Below, piece after piece: positions 15,611-26,303 of a DNA stretch of 52,015 nt. The translations under genes were made by a program, and so were the position numbers. Below the pieces are notes generated by a model, which made no database searches, was not told the origin of the DNA, and worked only from the letters and a program-made list of their open reading frames with translations. The DNA is taken from NCBI RefSeq assembly GCF_012911935.1, contig NZ_JAAXLA010000047.1:1-52015 (forward strand), written 5' to 3'. The stretch comes from Pseudonocardia acidicola (GTDB lineage Bacteria; Actinomycetota; Actinomycetes; Mycobacteriales; Pseudonocardiaceae). Within the stretch, counting starts at the first letter, position 1. Every line of letters begins with the position of its first letter.

Positions 15611-16768
15611 ATCGTCCGAGGCGGCTCTCGTCCTGGAGGACGGCCGCATCTTCCGCGGTGAGGCCTACGGCGCGCCGGGGGAGAGCCTCGGCGAGGCCGT
15701 CTTCACCACCGGGATGACCGGCTACCAGGAGACCCTGACCGACCCCTCCTACCACCGGCAGATCGTGGTGCAGACCGCGCCGCAGATCGGCAACACCGGC
15801 TGGAACGACGAGGACGACGAGTCGGCGAAGATCCAGGTCGCCGGGTACGTCGTCCGCGACCCCGCCCGGCGGCCGTCGAACTGGCGCTCGACCGGCTCGC
15901 TCGGCGACGCCCTGGCCGCCCAGGGCATCGTGTCGGTGGCCGGGATCGACACCCGGGCCGTGGTCCGGCACCTGCGCGAGCGCGGCGCCATGCGCGCCGG
16001 GGTGTTCTCCGGCGACGCCCTCGCCGCCGACGCCGAACTGGTCGAGCGGGTGCTCGCCGGCCCGCGGATGGAAGGCGCAGACCTCTACGGCGCCGTCACC
16101 ACCCGCGAGCCCTACGTGGTGCCCGCGCTGGGGGCCAAGCGGTTCACCGTCGCCGCGCTCGACGTCGGGATCAAGTCGAACACCCCGCGGATGCTCGCGG
16201 CGCGCGGCGTCGAGGTGCACGTGCTGCCCGCGCACTCCTCGATCGAGCAGATCGAGGCGCTGAGCCCGGACGGGTTCTTCCTGTCCAACGGCCCGGGCGA
16301 CCCCGCGACGGCCGACGGGCCGGTCGCGCTCACCCGGCAGGTGCTCGAGCGGCAGATCCCGCTGTTCGGCATCTGCTTCGGCAACCAGATCCTGGGCCGG
16401 GCGCTGGGCCGCGGGACGTACAAGATGCGCTACGGGCACCGTGGCATCAACATCCCGGTGATCGAGCACGTCACCGGCCGGGTCGCGATCACCTCGCAGA
16501 ACCACGGCTTCGCCGTCGAGGGCGAGCCGGGGGAGCGGTTCGACACCCCCTACGGCCCCGCCGAGGTCAGCCACAGCTGCCCCAACGACGGCACCGTCGA
16601 GGGCCTGCGACTGCTCGACGCACCGGCGTTCAGCGTGCAGTACCACCCCGAGGCCGCGGCCGGCCCGCACGACGCCGCCGACCTGTTCGACCGGTTCGTC
16701 GAGCTGATGGATGCGGCGCCGGTGCGCGCCGGCGGTGGCCGGCACCGGCTGATCGAGGAGAACATCTG

Positions 16769-16769
<1 letters not shown>
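15603..16769 (+). CDS. carA: Carbamoyl-phosphate synthase, small (glutaminase) subunit
   Basis: The 388-residue protein has the CarA N-terminal domain (about 1-150, 'GMTGYQETLTDPSY') and a class I glutamine amidotransferase domain. The nucleophile Cys lies in 'LFGICFGNQ' (near 256), and the His/Glu of the triad lie in 'QYHPEA' (near 346-349). It supplies ammonia to CarB. ATG 15603 overlaps the last eight bases of pyrC; its stop overlaps the carB ATG by one base. Confidence 0.98.
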
Positions 16770-20061
<3,292 letters not shown>

Positions 20062-20065
<4 letters not shown>

Positions 20066-20922
20066 GCGCGGACAAGGCGGGCCCGGCCGTGCGGCGGTTC
20101 GGGGCCCGGCTCACCGACGCCGTGGCCGCGCACGGCCCGCTGTGCGTCGGGATCGATCCGCACCCGGCGCTGCTGGCCGAGTGGGGGCTGACCGACGACG
20201 CCGACGGGCTCGAGCGGTTCGCGATGTCCGCGCTGGAGGCGCTGGCCGGGCACATCGGCGTGGTCAAGCCGCAGTCGGCGTTCTTCGAGCGGCACGGCTC
20301 GGCCGGTGTCGCGGTGCTGGAGCGGCTGCTGGCCGCGGCGGCGGAGACGTCCACGCTGACCCTGCTCGACGTCAAGCGCGGCGACATCGGCTCGACCATG
20401 GACGGCTACGCCGACGCCTATCTGGGCGTCGGCGCCCCGCTCGCGGCCGACGCCATCACGCTGTCGCCGTACCTGGGGCTGGGCGCGCTGGCCCCGGCCG
20501 TGCGGGTGGCCACCGATGCCGGCCGCGGGGTGTTCGTGCTCGCCCGCACCTCCAACCCGGACGGCGCGCAGGTGCAGCTCGCCGACCGGGCGGGCCGCAG
20601 CGTCGCGCAGACGATCGTCGATGGCGTCGCGGCGCTCAACGCGGACAGCGAGCCGCTGGGCGACGTGGGCGTGGTGGTCGGCGCGACGACGGAGCACGGC
20701 CTGGAGCTCGGCGCCCTGAACGGCGCGGTGCTGGCCCCTGGGCTCGGTGCCCAGGGGGCCGGCCCGGCGGACCTGGCCGCGCGGTTCGCCGGCGTCGAGG
20801 GCCTGGTGCTGCCCACCGCGTCGCGATCGGTGCTGCGCCAGGGTCCGGACCCGGCCGGGGTGCGCGCGGCCGCCGAGGCGCTGCGCGACGAGCTGGACCG
20901 GGCGCGAACGGCCGCCGGGTAG
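20062..20922 (+). CDS. pyrF: Orotidine-5'-phosphate decarboxylase (type 2)
   Basis: This 286-residue product is the longer mycobacterial-type OMP decarboxylase, which yields UMP. The active-site signature 'LLDVKRGDIGSTMDGYADAYL' lies near residues 101-121 with the catalytic Asp-Lys-Asp array. 'LCVGIDPHP' near the N-terminus and 'VLPTASRSVL' near the C-terminus are conserved. GTG 20062 overlaps the carB stop. No pyrD or pyrE is present. A strong terminator follows. Confidence 0.97.
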
Positions 20923-20941
20923 GTCCGTTACCACTCGGGCC

Positions 20942-20963
20942 GGTGCCCGCTTCGGCGGGCACC
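20942..20963 (+). terminator. Terminator of the pyr operon
   Basis: GGTGCCCGC and GCGGGCACC form a perfect 9-bp stem closed by a UUCG tetraloop, 19 bases after the pyrF stop. This is an unusually stable hairpin without a U-tract. Confidence 0.85.
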
Positions 20964-21272
20964 CTGGTGGTCGACGAACGGTCGGTCGTCCCTCGCGACG
21001 GACGGGCCGGATCCGGCCGCACCGCCGATCGGGGGCGTTACGGGCGCGCCACCCGGTCCTTGCGGCTCGGTGAACGGCCGGTTCCGCGACCCGTCACGGT
21101 CGTTCGTCGTGCTATCGCCCGTCCGGGTGGTGTTGCGACCAAACCCACAGGTGGTACCCCCGTTGACGACCCGAAAGGGGGCCTGAGTACGTTCGCTGTC
21201 GAGCTTGCGGGCAGGCCCTGCAGGATCGAAAGTTTGCTAGGACAGCAGCATGACCGAAAGACGGAGGAGACC
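20964..21272. other. Promoter/leader region of mihF
   Basis: No gene is evident. TTGACG at 21163-21168 with TACGTT at 21188-21193 (19-base spacing) is a possible promoter. CCCCC (21157-21161) can pair with GGGGG (21177-21181). GGAGGA (21263-21268) is the mihF ribosome binding site. Confidence 0.45.
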
Positions 21273-21587
21273 GTGGCCCTTCCCCAGCTGACCGAGGAAC
21301 AGCGTGCTGCCGCGTTGGAGAAGGCCGCGGCGGCGCGCCGGGCCCGGGCAGAGCTGAAGGACCGGCTCAAGCGCGGCGGGACGACCCTCAAGGAGGTGCT
21401 CGTCCAGTCGGACACCGACGAGGTGCTCGGCAAGATGAAGGTGTCGGCTCTGCTCGAGGCGATGCCGGGCGTCGGCAAGGTCCGTGCCGCCCAGATCATG
21501 GAGCGGCTGGAGATCGCGCCGAGCCGTCGGCTGCGCGGGCTCGGTGACCGGCAGCGCAAGGCGCTGCTGGCCGACTTCGAGGCGTGA
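21273..21587 (+). CDS. mihF: Integration host factor, actinobacterial type
   Basis: This 104-residue helical nucleoid protein matches mycobacterial mIHF/streptomycete sIHF. The N-terminal helix 'TEEQRAAALEKAAAARRARAE' is followed by the H2TH DNA-binding domain 'LLEAMPGVGKVRAAQIMERL' (about 65-84). It binds and bends DNA, is unrelated to E. coli IHF, and is essential in mycobacteria. GTG 21273 has GGAGGA four bases upstream. The stop overlaps gmk. Confidence 0.95.
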   Translation: MALPQLTEEQRAAALEKAAAARRARAELKDRLKRGGTTLKEVLVQSDTDEVLGKMKVSALLEAMPGVGKVRAAQIMERLEIAPSRRLRGLGDRQRKALLADFEA

Positions 21588-22222
21588 GCTGTAGTCAAGC
21601 TCCGCACGACCGTCCGAGGGGCCGGCTGATCGTTCTGGCCGGCCCCTCGGGGGTCGGAAAGAGCAGCGTGGTCTCACGACTGCGTGAGGTGCTGCCCGAG
21701 CTCTACTTCAGCGTGTCGGCGACCACCCGCGAGCGCCGGCCCGGCGAGGTCGACGGCCGCGACTACCACTTCGTGTCCCCGGCCGAGTTCGACGGGCTCA
21801 TCGCCCGCGGCGCGCTGCTGGAGTGGGCCGAGATCCACGGCGGCCTGCAGCGCTCGGGCACCCCGCGCGAACCCGTCGAGCGGGAACTGGCCGCGGGCCG
21901 GCCGGTGCTCGTCGAGGTCGACCTGCAGGGCGCGCGTGCGGTCAAGGCGGCGATGCCCGAGGCGCTCACGGTGTTCCTGGAGCCGCCCTCGTTCGACGAG
22001 CTGGCCCGCCGGCTCACCGGCCGCGGCACCGAGTCGGCGGCGCAGCTGGCCCGCCGGCTGGACACGGCGCGGGCGGAGATGGCCGCCCGCGACGAGTTCG
22101 ACGTGGCCGTGATCAACGACGAGCTGCAGGCCGTCGTCGCCCGATTGGTAGACTTGGCGGTCGATCACGCGCCGCATCCGTGCGCTGACCCCGATCTCTC
22201 CCCACAGGAGTCTCTCCAGTGA
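21584..22222 (+). CDS. gmk: Guanylate kinase
   Basis: The 212-residue kinase phosphorylates GMP to GDP. The P-loop is 'GPSGVGKSS' (20-28); the GMP-binding part includes 'SVSATTRERRPGEVDGRDYHF' and the lid 'RLTGRGTESAAQLARRL'. GTG 21584 overlaps the mihF stop, and its own stop overlaps rpoZ. The mihF-gmk-rpoZ-coaBC order is conserved in actinobacteria. Confidence 0.97.
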   Translation: MSCSQAPHDRPRGRLIVLAGPSGVGKSSVVSRLREVLPELYFSVSATTRERRPGEVDGRDYHFVSPAEFDGLIARGALLEWAEIHGGLQRSGTPREPVERELAAGRPVLVEVDLQGARAVKAAMPEALTVFLEPPSFDELARRLTGRGTESAAQLARRLDTARAEMAARDEFDVAVINDELQAVVARLVDLAVDHAPHPCADPDLSPQESLQ

Positions 22223-22497
22223 GCATGCCGTTGACCGGTACAGTCGCCGGTTCCACCCCCGAGGGCATCACCAACCCGCCCATCGACGACCTGCTCGGCC
22301 AGGTCAGCTCCAAGTACGCCCTGGTGATCTACGCGGCCAAGCGCGCGCGTCAGATCAACGACTACTACTCGCAGCTCGGCGAGGGCCTGCTCGAGTACGT
22401 CGGCCCGCTGGTCGAGCCGGGCCCGCGGGAGAAGCCGCTGTCGATCGCCATGCGGGAGATCCAGGGCGGCCTGCTCGAGCACACCGAGGGCGAGTAA
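22219..22497 (+). CDS. rpoZ: RNA polymerase omega subunit
   Basis: The 92-residue protein has the omega core 'PPIDDLLGQVSSKYALVIYAAKRARQIND' split over residues 18-47 and the C-terminal 'KPLSIAMREIQGGLL'. It aids folding and assembly of the beta' subunit. GTG 22219 is chosen because AGGAG lies eight bases upstream and it overlaps the gmk stop; ATG 22225 is two codons later. Confidence 0.96.
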   Translation: MSMPLTGTVAGSTPEGITNPPIDDLLGQVSSKYALVIYAAKRARQINDYYSQLGEGLLEYVGPLVEPGPREKPLSIAMREIQGGLLEHTEGE

Positions 22498-22505
22498 CTC
22501 CTCCG

Positions 22506-23726
22506 ATGAACGACCCCGTCGCGCCCCGGGTTCTGCTCGGGGTGTCCGGCGGAATCGCGGCCTACAAGAGCGCCGAGTTGTTGCGGCGGCTGACCGAGAC
22601 CGGCCATTGCGTGCGTGTGCTGCCCACCGCCTCGGCGCTGGAGTTCGTCGGCGCGGCGACGTTCGAGGCGCTGTCCGGCCAGCCGGTGCAGACCGGCGTG
22701 TTCGCCGACGTGCCCGCGGTCCCGCACGTGAAGCTCGGCCAGGAGGCCGACCTGGTGGTGGTCGCCCCGGCCACCGCCGACCTGCTCGCCCGCGCCGCGC
22801 ACGGGCGCGCCGACGACCTGCTGACCGCCTCGCTGCTCACCGCGCGCTGCCCGGTGCTGTTCGCGCCGGCCATGCACACCGAGATGTGGGAGCACCCCGC
22901 GACCCGGGACAACGTGGCGCTGCTGCGGTCGCGGGGCAACGTTGTGCTCGAGCCGGCGTCGGGCCGGCTGACGGGCAAGGACACCGGCCCGGGCCGGCTG
23001 CCCGACCCCGCCGAGATCGCGGAGCTCGCCCGGCTGCTGCTGGAGCGCGCCGACGCGCTGCCTCAGGACCTGGTCGGGCGCCGCGTCGTCGTCTCGGCCG
23101 GTGGCACCCGCGAGCCGCTCGACCCGGTGCGCTTCCTCGGTAACCGGTCCTCGGGCCGGCAGGGCTACGCGCTGGCCCGGGTGGCCGTGCAACGCGGCGC
23201 GTCGGTCACCCTGGTCGCCGCGCACACCGCCGAGCTGGGTGATCCGGCGTCCGTCGAGGTGGTGCGGGTCGGGTCCGCGGCCCAGATGCGGGAGGCGATG
23301 CTGACCGCGGTGAAGGGCGCCGACGCGGTGGTCATGTCCGCGGCGGTGGCCGACTTCCGGCCCTCCACGGCGGCCGAACACAAGATCAAGAAGAACGCCG
23401 CGGAGCCCGCTCCGCTGGTGCTCACCAAGAACCCCGACATCCTTCTCGAACTGGTCGCCGGCCGGGAGCCGGGCCAGGTGATCGTCGGGTTCGCCGCCGA
23501 GACCGGCGACGCGGCCGGCGACGCACTGCATCACGGCCGCGAGAAGCTGGTCCGCAAAGGCTGCGACCTGCTGGTCGTCAACGCCGTGGGCGACGGCCGG
23601 GCGTTCGAGGTGGCCCACAACGCCGGCTGGCTGCTCGGTGCCGACGGCAGCGAGACCGAACTGGCGTCGGGGTCCAAGGCGCTGCTGGCGTCGCGGGTCT
23701 GGGACGCGGTGGCCGCCCGGCTGTAG
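22506..23726 (+). CDS. coaBC: Bifunctional phosphopantothenoylcysteine decarboxylase/synthetase
   Basis: The 406-residue fusion carries two steps of coenzyme A synthesis. The N-terminal CoaC flavodoxin-like domain (about 1-180) has 'GVSGGIAAYKS', the catalytic His74 in 'VPHVKLG' and the substrate clamp 'GRLTGKDTGPGRLP'. The C-terminal CoaB domain (about 190-406) has 'VVSAGGTREPLDPVRFLGNRS', 'AAVADFRP' and 'KIKKN'. It follows rpoZ by eight bases and ends in a strong hairpin. Confidence 0.98.
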   Translation: MNDPVAPRVLLGVSGGIAAYKSAELLRRLTETGHCVRVLPTASALEFVGAATFEALSGQPVQTGVFADVPAVPHVKLGQEADLVVVAPATADLLARAAHGRADDLLTASLLTARCPVLFAPAMHTEMWEHPATRDNVALLRSRGNVVLEPASGRLTGKDTGPGRLPDPAEIAELARLLLERADALPQDLVGRRVVVSAGGTREPLDPVRFLGNRSSGRQGYALARVAVQRGASVTLVAAHTAELGDPASVEVVRVGSAAQMREAMLTAVKGADAVVMSAAVADFRPSTAAEHKIKKNAAEPAPLVLTKNPDILLELVAGREPGQVIVGFAAETGDAAGDALHHGREKLVRKGCDLLVVNAVGDGRAFEVAHNAGWLLGADGSETELASGSKALLASRVWDAVAARL

Positions 23727-23729
23727 ACC

Positions 23730-23775
23730 CTCGTGCGCGGTAGGTGGTGCCGGAGCACCACCCACCGCGCACGAG
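23730..23775. terminator. Long bidirectional hairpin between coaBC and the SH3 gene
   Basis: A 21-position stem, with a single A/C mismatch at 23742/23763, closes on a CGGA tetraloop. It begins 3 bases after the coaBC stop and ends 21 bases before the stop of the opposite gene. It is longer than needed for termination and could be a dispersed palindromic element. Confidence 0.85.
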
Positions 23776-23796
23776 CCGTACCGCGCCGCGGAGCCC

Positions 23797-24288
23797 TCAG
23801 CCGAGGAGGCCTCCGGCCCGGGCCGTCGTGGTCGGGGCCGGGCGCCGGGCATCGCCGGTCGGCGTGGCGGGGTGCCGGTCGTGGCCGGCGGCCGGAGTCG
23901 TCGTGGGCGCGCTGCCGCGGCGCTCGGGCGCAGCAGCCGGGGACGTGGTCGGCGCGGCGGGCCGGCGGTCTGCGCCGGTGGTCGGCGTGGTCCGGGCCGG
24001 GGCGGAGTTGCCGGACGAGACGTACTGCTCGATCGCCCAGCCGTGCAGGTTGGTCAGCTCCACGAAGCCGTTGCGCTTCTGGCCGATGGTCACCTCGGTG
24101 CCGCGCTGGCAGACCGCGACGATGCGCGCGGTGTCGCTGGGCTCGGCCCGCACGTTGACGTTGTCCGTGCATCGGCCCTGCTCCGCCGCCGAGGCGGTCC
24201 CGGCGGCCAGCGCCATCGCGGTGGCCGCGCCGACCGCGACCAACCCGCCGACGACAGCGGCCGCACGGCCCGGTCGTTGCACCTTCAT
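23797..24288 (-). CDS. Secreted SH3-domain protein
   Basis: The 163-residue precursor has an N-terminal signal peptide: basic 'MKVQRPGR', a hydrophobic Ala/Val core and a likely cleavage after 'GTASA' near residue 34. A single bacterial SH3b domain follows ('VNVRAEPSDTARIVAVCQRG' to 'HGWAIEQYV', about 43-90), with a possible Cys pair. The rest is a Pro/Thr/Ala/Arg-rich tail typical of wall-associated linkers. SH3b domains usually bind peptidoglycan. ATG 24288 is chosen because GGAGG lies nine bases upstream; an ATG 12 codons earlier would spoil the signal peptide. Confidence 0.85.
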   Translation of the reverse strand: MKVQRPGRAAAVVGGLVAVGAATAMALAAGTASAAEQGRCTDNVNVRAEPSDTARIVAVCQRGTEVTIGQKRNGFVELTNLHGWAIEQYVSSGNSAPARTTPTTGADRRPAAPTTSPAAAPERRGSAPTTTPAAGHDRHPATPTGDARRPAPTTTARAGGLLG

Positions 24289-24471
24289 CTGGGGGAACCT
24301 CCATGGGGTGTGAAATGTCAACATGGCCCAACGAGCGGCGCAGTCACCGATTCGCCACCGGAGGTCACATCACCCCAAGCGGTGATATAAGGGCGACATA
24401 TCGAAACCGTATTCACCGTGCGTAGTAGGCAGAAGTGTCCGACGCGACGGCGGTGACGCCGTGGGGTCGAC

Positions 24472-24477
24472 TAGGCT
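24472..24477 (+). promoter_or_regulatory. Candidate -10 of metK
   Basis: TAGGCT lies 40 bases before the metK GTG. GAGG (24507-24510) is the ribosome binding site. The leader is too short for a SAM riboswitch and shows none of their conserved cores. Confidence 0.45.
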
Positions 24478-24517
24478 CGCCGATCGGCGATCAAGCGAGA
24501 CAAGATGAGGTGCGGGC

Positions 24518-25711
24518 GTGGCGAACCGGTTGTTCACCAGCGAGTCGGTGACCGAGGGTCACCCGGACAAGATGTGCGACGCGATCAGTGACTCGGTCCT
24601 GGACGCGCTGTTGGAGCAGGACCCGCGCAGCCGCGTCGCGGTCGAGACGCTGGTGACCACCGGTCAGGTGCACGTCGCCGGTGAGGTCACCACCTCGGCG
24701 TACGCGGACATCCCCACGCTGGTCCGGGACAAGATCCTGGAGATCGGCTACGACTCGTCGGCGAAGGGCTTCGACGGCAACTCGTGCGGGGTCAACGTCT
24801 CGATCGGGTCGCAGTCGCCCGACATCGCCCAGGGCGTCGACACCGCCTACGAGAGCCGCGTCGAGTCCAGCGAGGACGAGATCGCCCGCCAGGGCGCGGG
24901 CGACCAGGGCCTGATGTTCGGCTACGCGAACACCGACACCCCGGAGCTGCTGCCGCTGCCGATCGCGCTCGCGCACCGGCTGGCCCGCCGGCTCACCGCG
25001 GTCCGCAAGTCCGGCGTGCTGCCCTACCTGCGCCCGGACGGCAAGACCCAGGTCACCATCGAGTACGACGGTGACAAGGCGATCCGGCTCGACACCGTCG
25101 TCGTCTCCACCCAGCACGCCGCCGACATCGATCTCGACGCGATGCTCGCCCCCGACATCCGCGAGCACGTCGTCGGCCCGGAGATCGCCGAGCTGGGGCT
25201 CGACACCTCCGACGTGCGGCTGCTGGTCAACCCGACCGGTCGGTTCGTGGTCGGCGGGCCGATGGGCGACGCCGGGCTGACCGGTCGCAAGATCATCGTC
25301 GACACCTACGGCGGGTTCGCCCGGCACGGCGGCGGCGCGTTCTCCGGCAAGGACCCATCGAAGGTCGACCGGTCCGCGGCCTACGCAATGCGCTGGGTGG
25401 CGAAGAACGCCGTCGCGGCCGGGCTGGCCGACCGGATCGAGGTCCAGGTCGCCTACGCGATCGGCAAGGCCGCCCCGGTGGGCCTGTTCATCGAGACCTT
25501 CGGCACCGAGCACGTCGACCCGGCCCGGATCCAGTCGGCGATCACCGAGGTCTTCGACCTGCGACCGGCCGCCATCATCCGCGACCTGGACCTGCTGCGG
25601 CCGATCTACGCGCAGACCGCCGCCTACGGGCACTTCGGGCGCACCGACGTCGAGCTGCCGTGGGAGAGCACCGCGCGGGCCGACGCCCTGAAGTCGGCCG
25701 CGGGCGCCTGA
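24518..25711 (+). CDS. metK: S-adenosylmethionine synthetase
   Basis: This 397-residue enzyme makes SAM from methionine and ATP. Family motifs are 'TEGHPDKMCDAISD' (His15, Asp17), 'GAGDQGLMFGYA' (about 128-139), 'GGFARHGGGAFSGKDPSKVD' (about 267-286) and the C-terminal 'YGHFGR'. The gene stands alone between the SH3 gene and the cupin gene, with its own promoter. Confidence 0.98.
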   Translation: MANRLFTSESVTEGHPDKMCDAISDSVLDALLEQDPRSRVAVETLVTTGQVHVAGEVTTSAYADIPTLVRDKILEIGYDSSAKGFDGNSCGVNVSIGSQSPDIAQGVDTAYESRVESSEDEIARQGAGDQGLMFGYANTDTPELLPLPIALAHRLARRLTAVRKSGVLPYLRPDGKTQVTIEYDGDKAIRLDTVVVSTQHAADIDLDAMLAPDIREHVVGPEIAELGLDTSDVRLLVNPTGRFVVGGPMGDAGLTGRKIIVDTYGGFARHGGGAFSGKDPSKVDRSAAYAMRWVAKNAVAAGLADRIEVQVAYAIGKAAPVGLFIETFGTEHVDPARIQSAITEVFDLRPAAIIRDLDLLRPIYAQTAAYGHFGRTDVELPWESTARADALKSAAGA

Positions 25712-25714
25712 CCC

Positions 25715-25758
25715 CGCGAGTCGGCGCTTTCCGGTGCGCGAGTCGCCCCTTTCGGGAG
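25715..25758 (+). repeat. Two tandem 22-bp imperfect repeats after metK
   Basis: Both units begin CGCGAGTCG and contain CTTTC near their centre (25715-25736 and 25737-25758). They lie 3 bases after the metK stop. They could be a dispersed intergenic repeat; copy number elsewhere is unknown. Confidence 0.6.
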
Positions 25759-25794
25759 GGTGGGTCGCCGGCCGGCGGCGTGGGCCGGGTCGGG

Positions 25795-25800
25795 CAAGCT
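25795..25800 (+). promoter_or_regulatory. Possible -10 of a leaderless promoter (cupin gene)
   Basis: CAAGCT lies six bases before GTG 25807, with no Shine-Dalgarno. The first base departs from TANNNT. Confidence 0.3.
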
Positions 25801-25806
25801 GAGCGC

Positions 25807-26271
25807 GTGAGCTTCCTCGACCCCGCCGATGCCGTCACCGTCCACCGGGCGGCGGACCCGCCCGACATCGCGGGTCCGCCGTCGCTGCGGTTCGTGGCAC
25901 CCGGGTCGGTGACGGCCGGGCGGTACGGGCTGTTCGAGTACCGGATGGCGCCGTCGAGCCCGGGTCCCGGCCCGCACATGCACCGCACGTTCTCCGAGTC
26001 CTTCTACGTGCTGTCCGGCGAGCTGTCGATCTACGACGGTGAGCGGTGGGGCCGGTTCGGTGCCGGTGACTTCGCCCATGTCGCCGACAACGGGGTGCAC
26101 GGCTTCCGCAACGACGCCGACGCCGAGACCGCCTTTCTCATCCTGTTCGCGCCGGGAATCGCCCGGGAGCGCTTCTTCCTGGAACTGGCCGAGATCCGCG
26201 AGACCGGCCGGGAGCTGAGCGAGCAGGAGTGGGTGGAGTTCTACGCGCGGCACGACCAGGTCAATCTCTGA
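25807..26271 (+). CDS. Cupin domain protein
   Basis: The 154-residue single-domain cupin has motif 1 as 'HMHRTFSESFYVLSGELSIYD', split as His57, His59 and Glu64 for metal binding. Motif 2 is 'VADNGVHGFRN' with a third histidine. The tail 'FFLELAEIRETGRELS' is seen in small actinobacterial cupins. It could be a dioxygenase, isomerase or sensor; the ligand cannot be deduced. It is transcribed ahead of priA with 32 bases between. Confidence 0.85.
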   Translation: MSFLDPADAVTVHRAADPPDIAGPPSLRFVAPGSVTAGRYGLFEYRMAPSSPGPGPHMHRTFSESFYVLSGELSIYDGERWGRFGAGDFAHVADNGVHGFRNDADAETAFLILFAPGIARERFFLELAEIRETGRELSEQEWVEFYARHDQVNL

Positions 26272-26303
26272 GGACTGTCGGCGGTCGCTGTCAGCATCGG
26301 GGC

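Noticed and set aside
24384..24402. GATAT-N9-ATATC inverted repeat between the SH3 and metK genes
   Set aside because: It is short and AT-rich, and falls in a divergent promoter region where such symmetry is common; no known motif.
24325..24517. SAM riboswitch before metK
   Set aside because: No SAM-I, SAM-II or SAM-IV core is recognisable, and the leader after the -10 is only about 35 bases.
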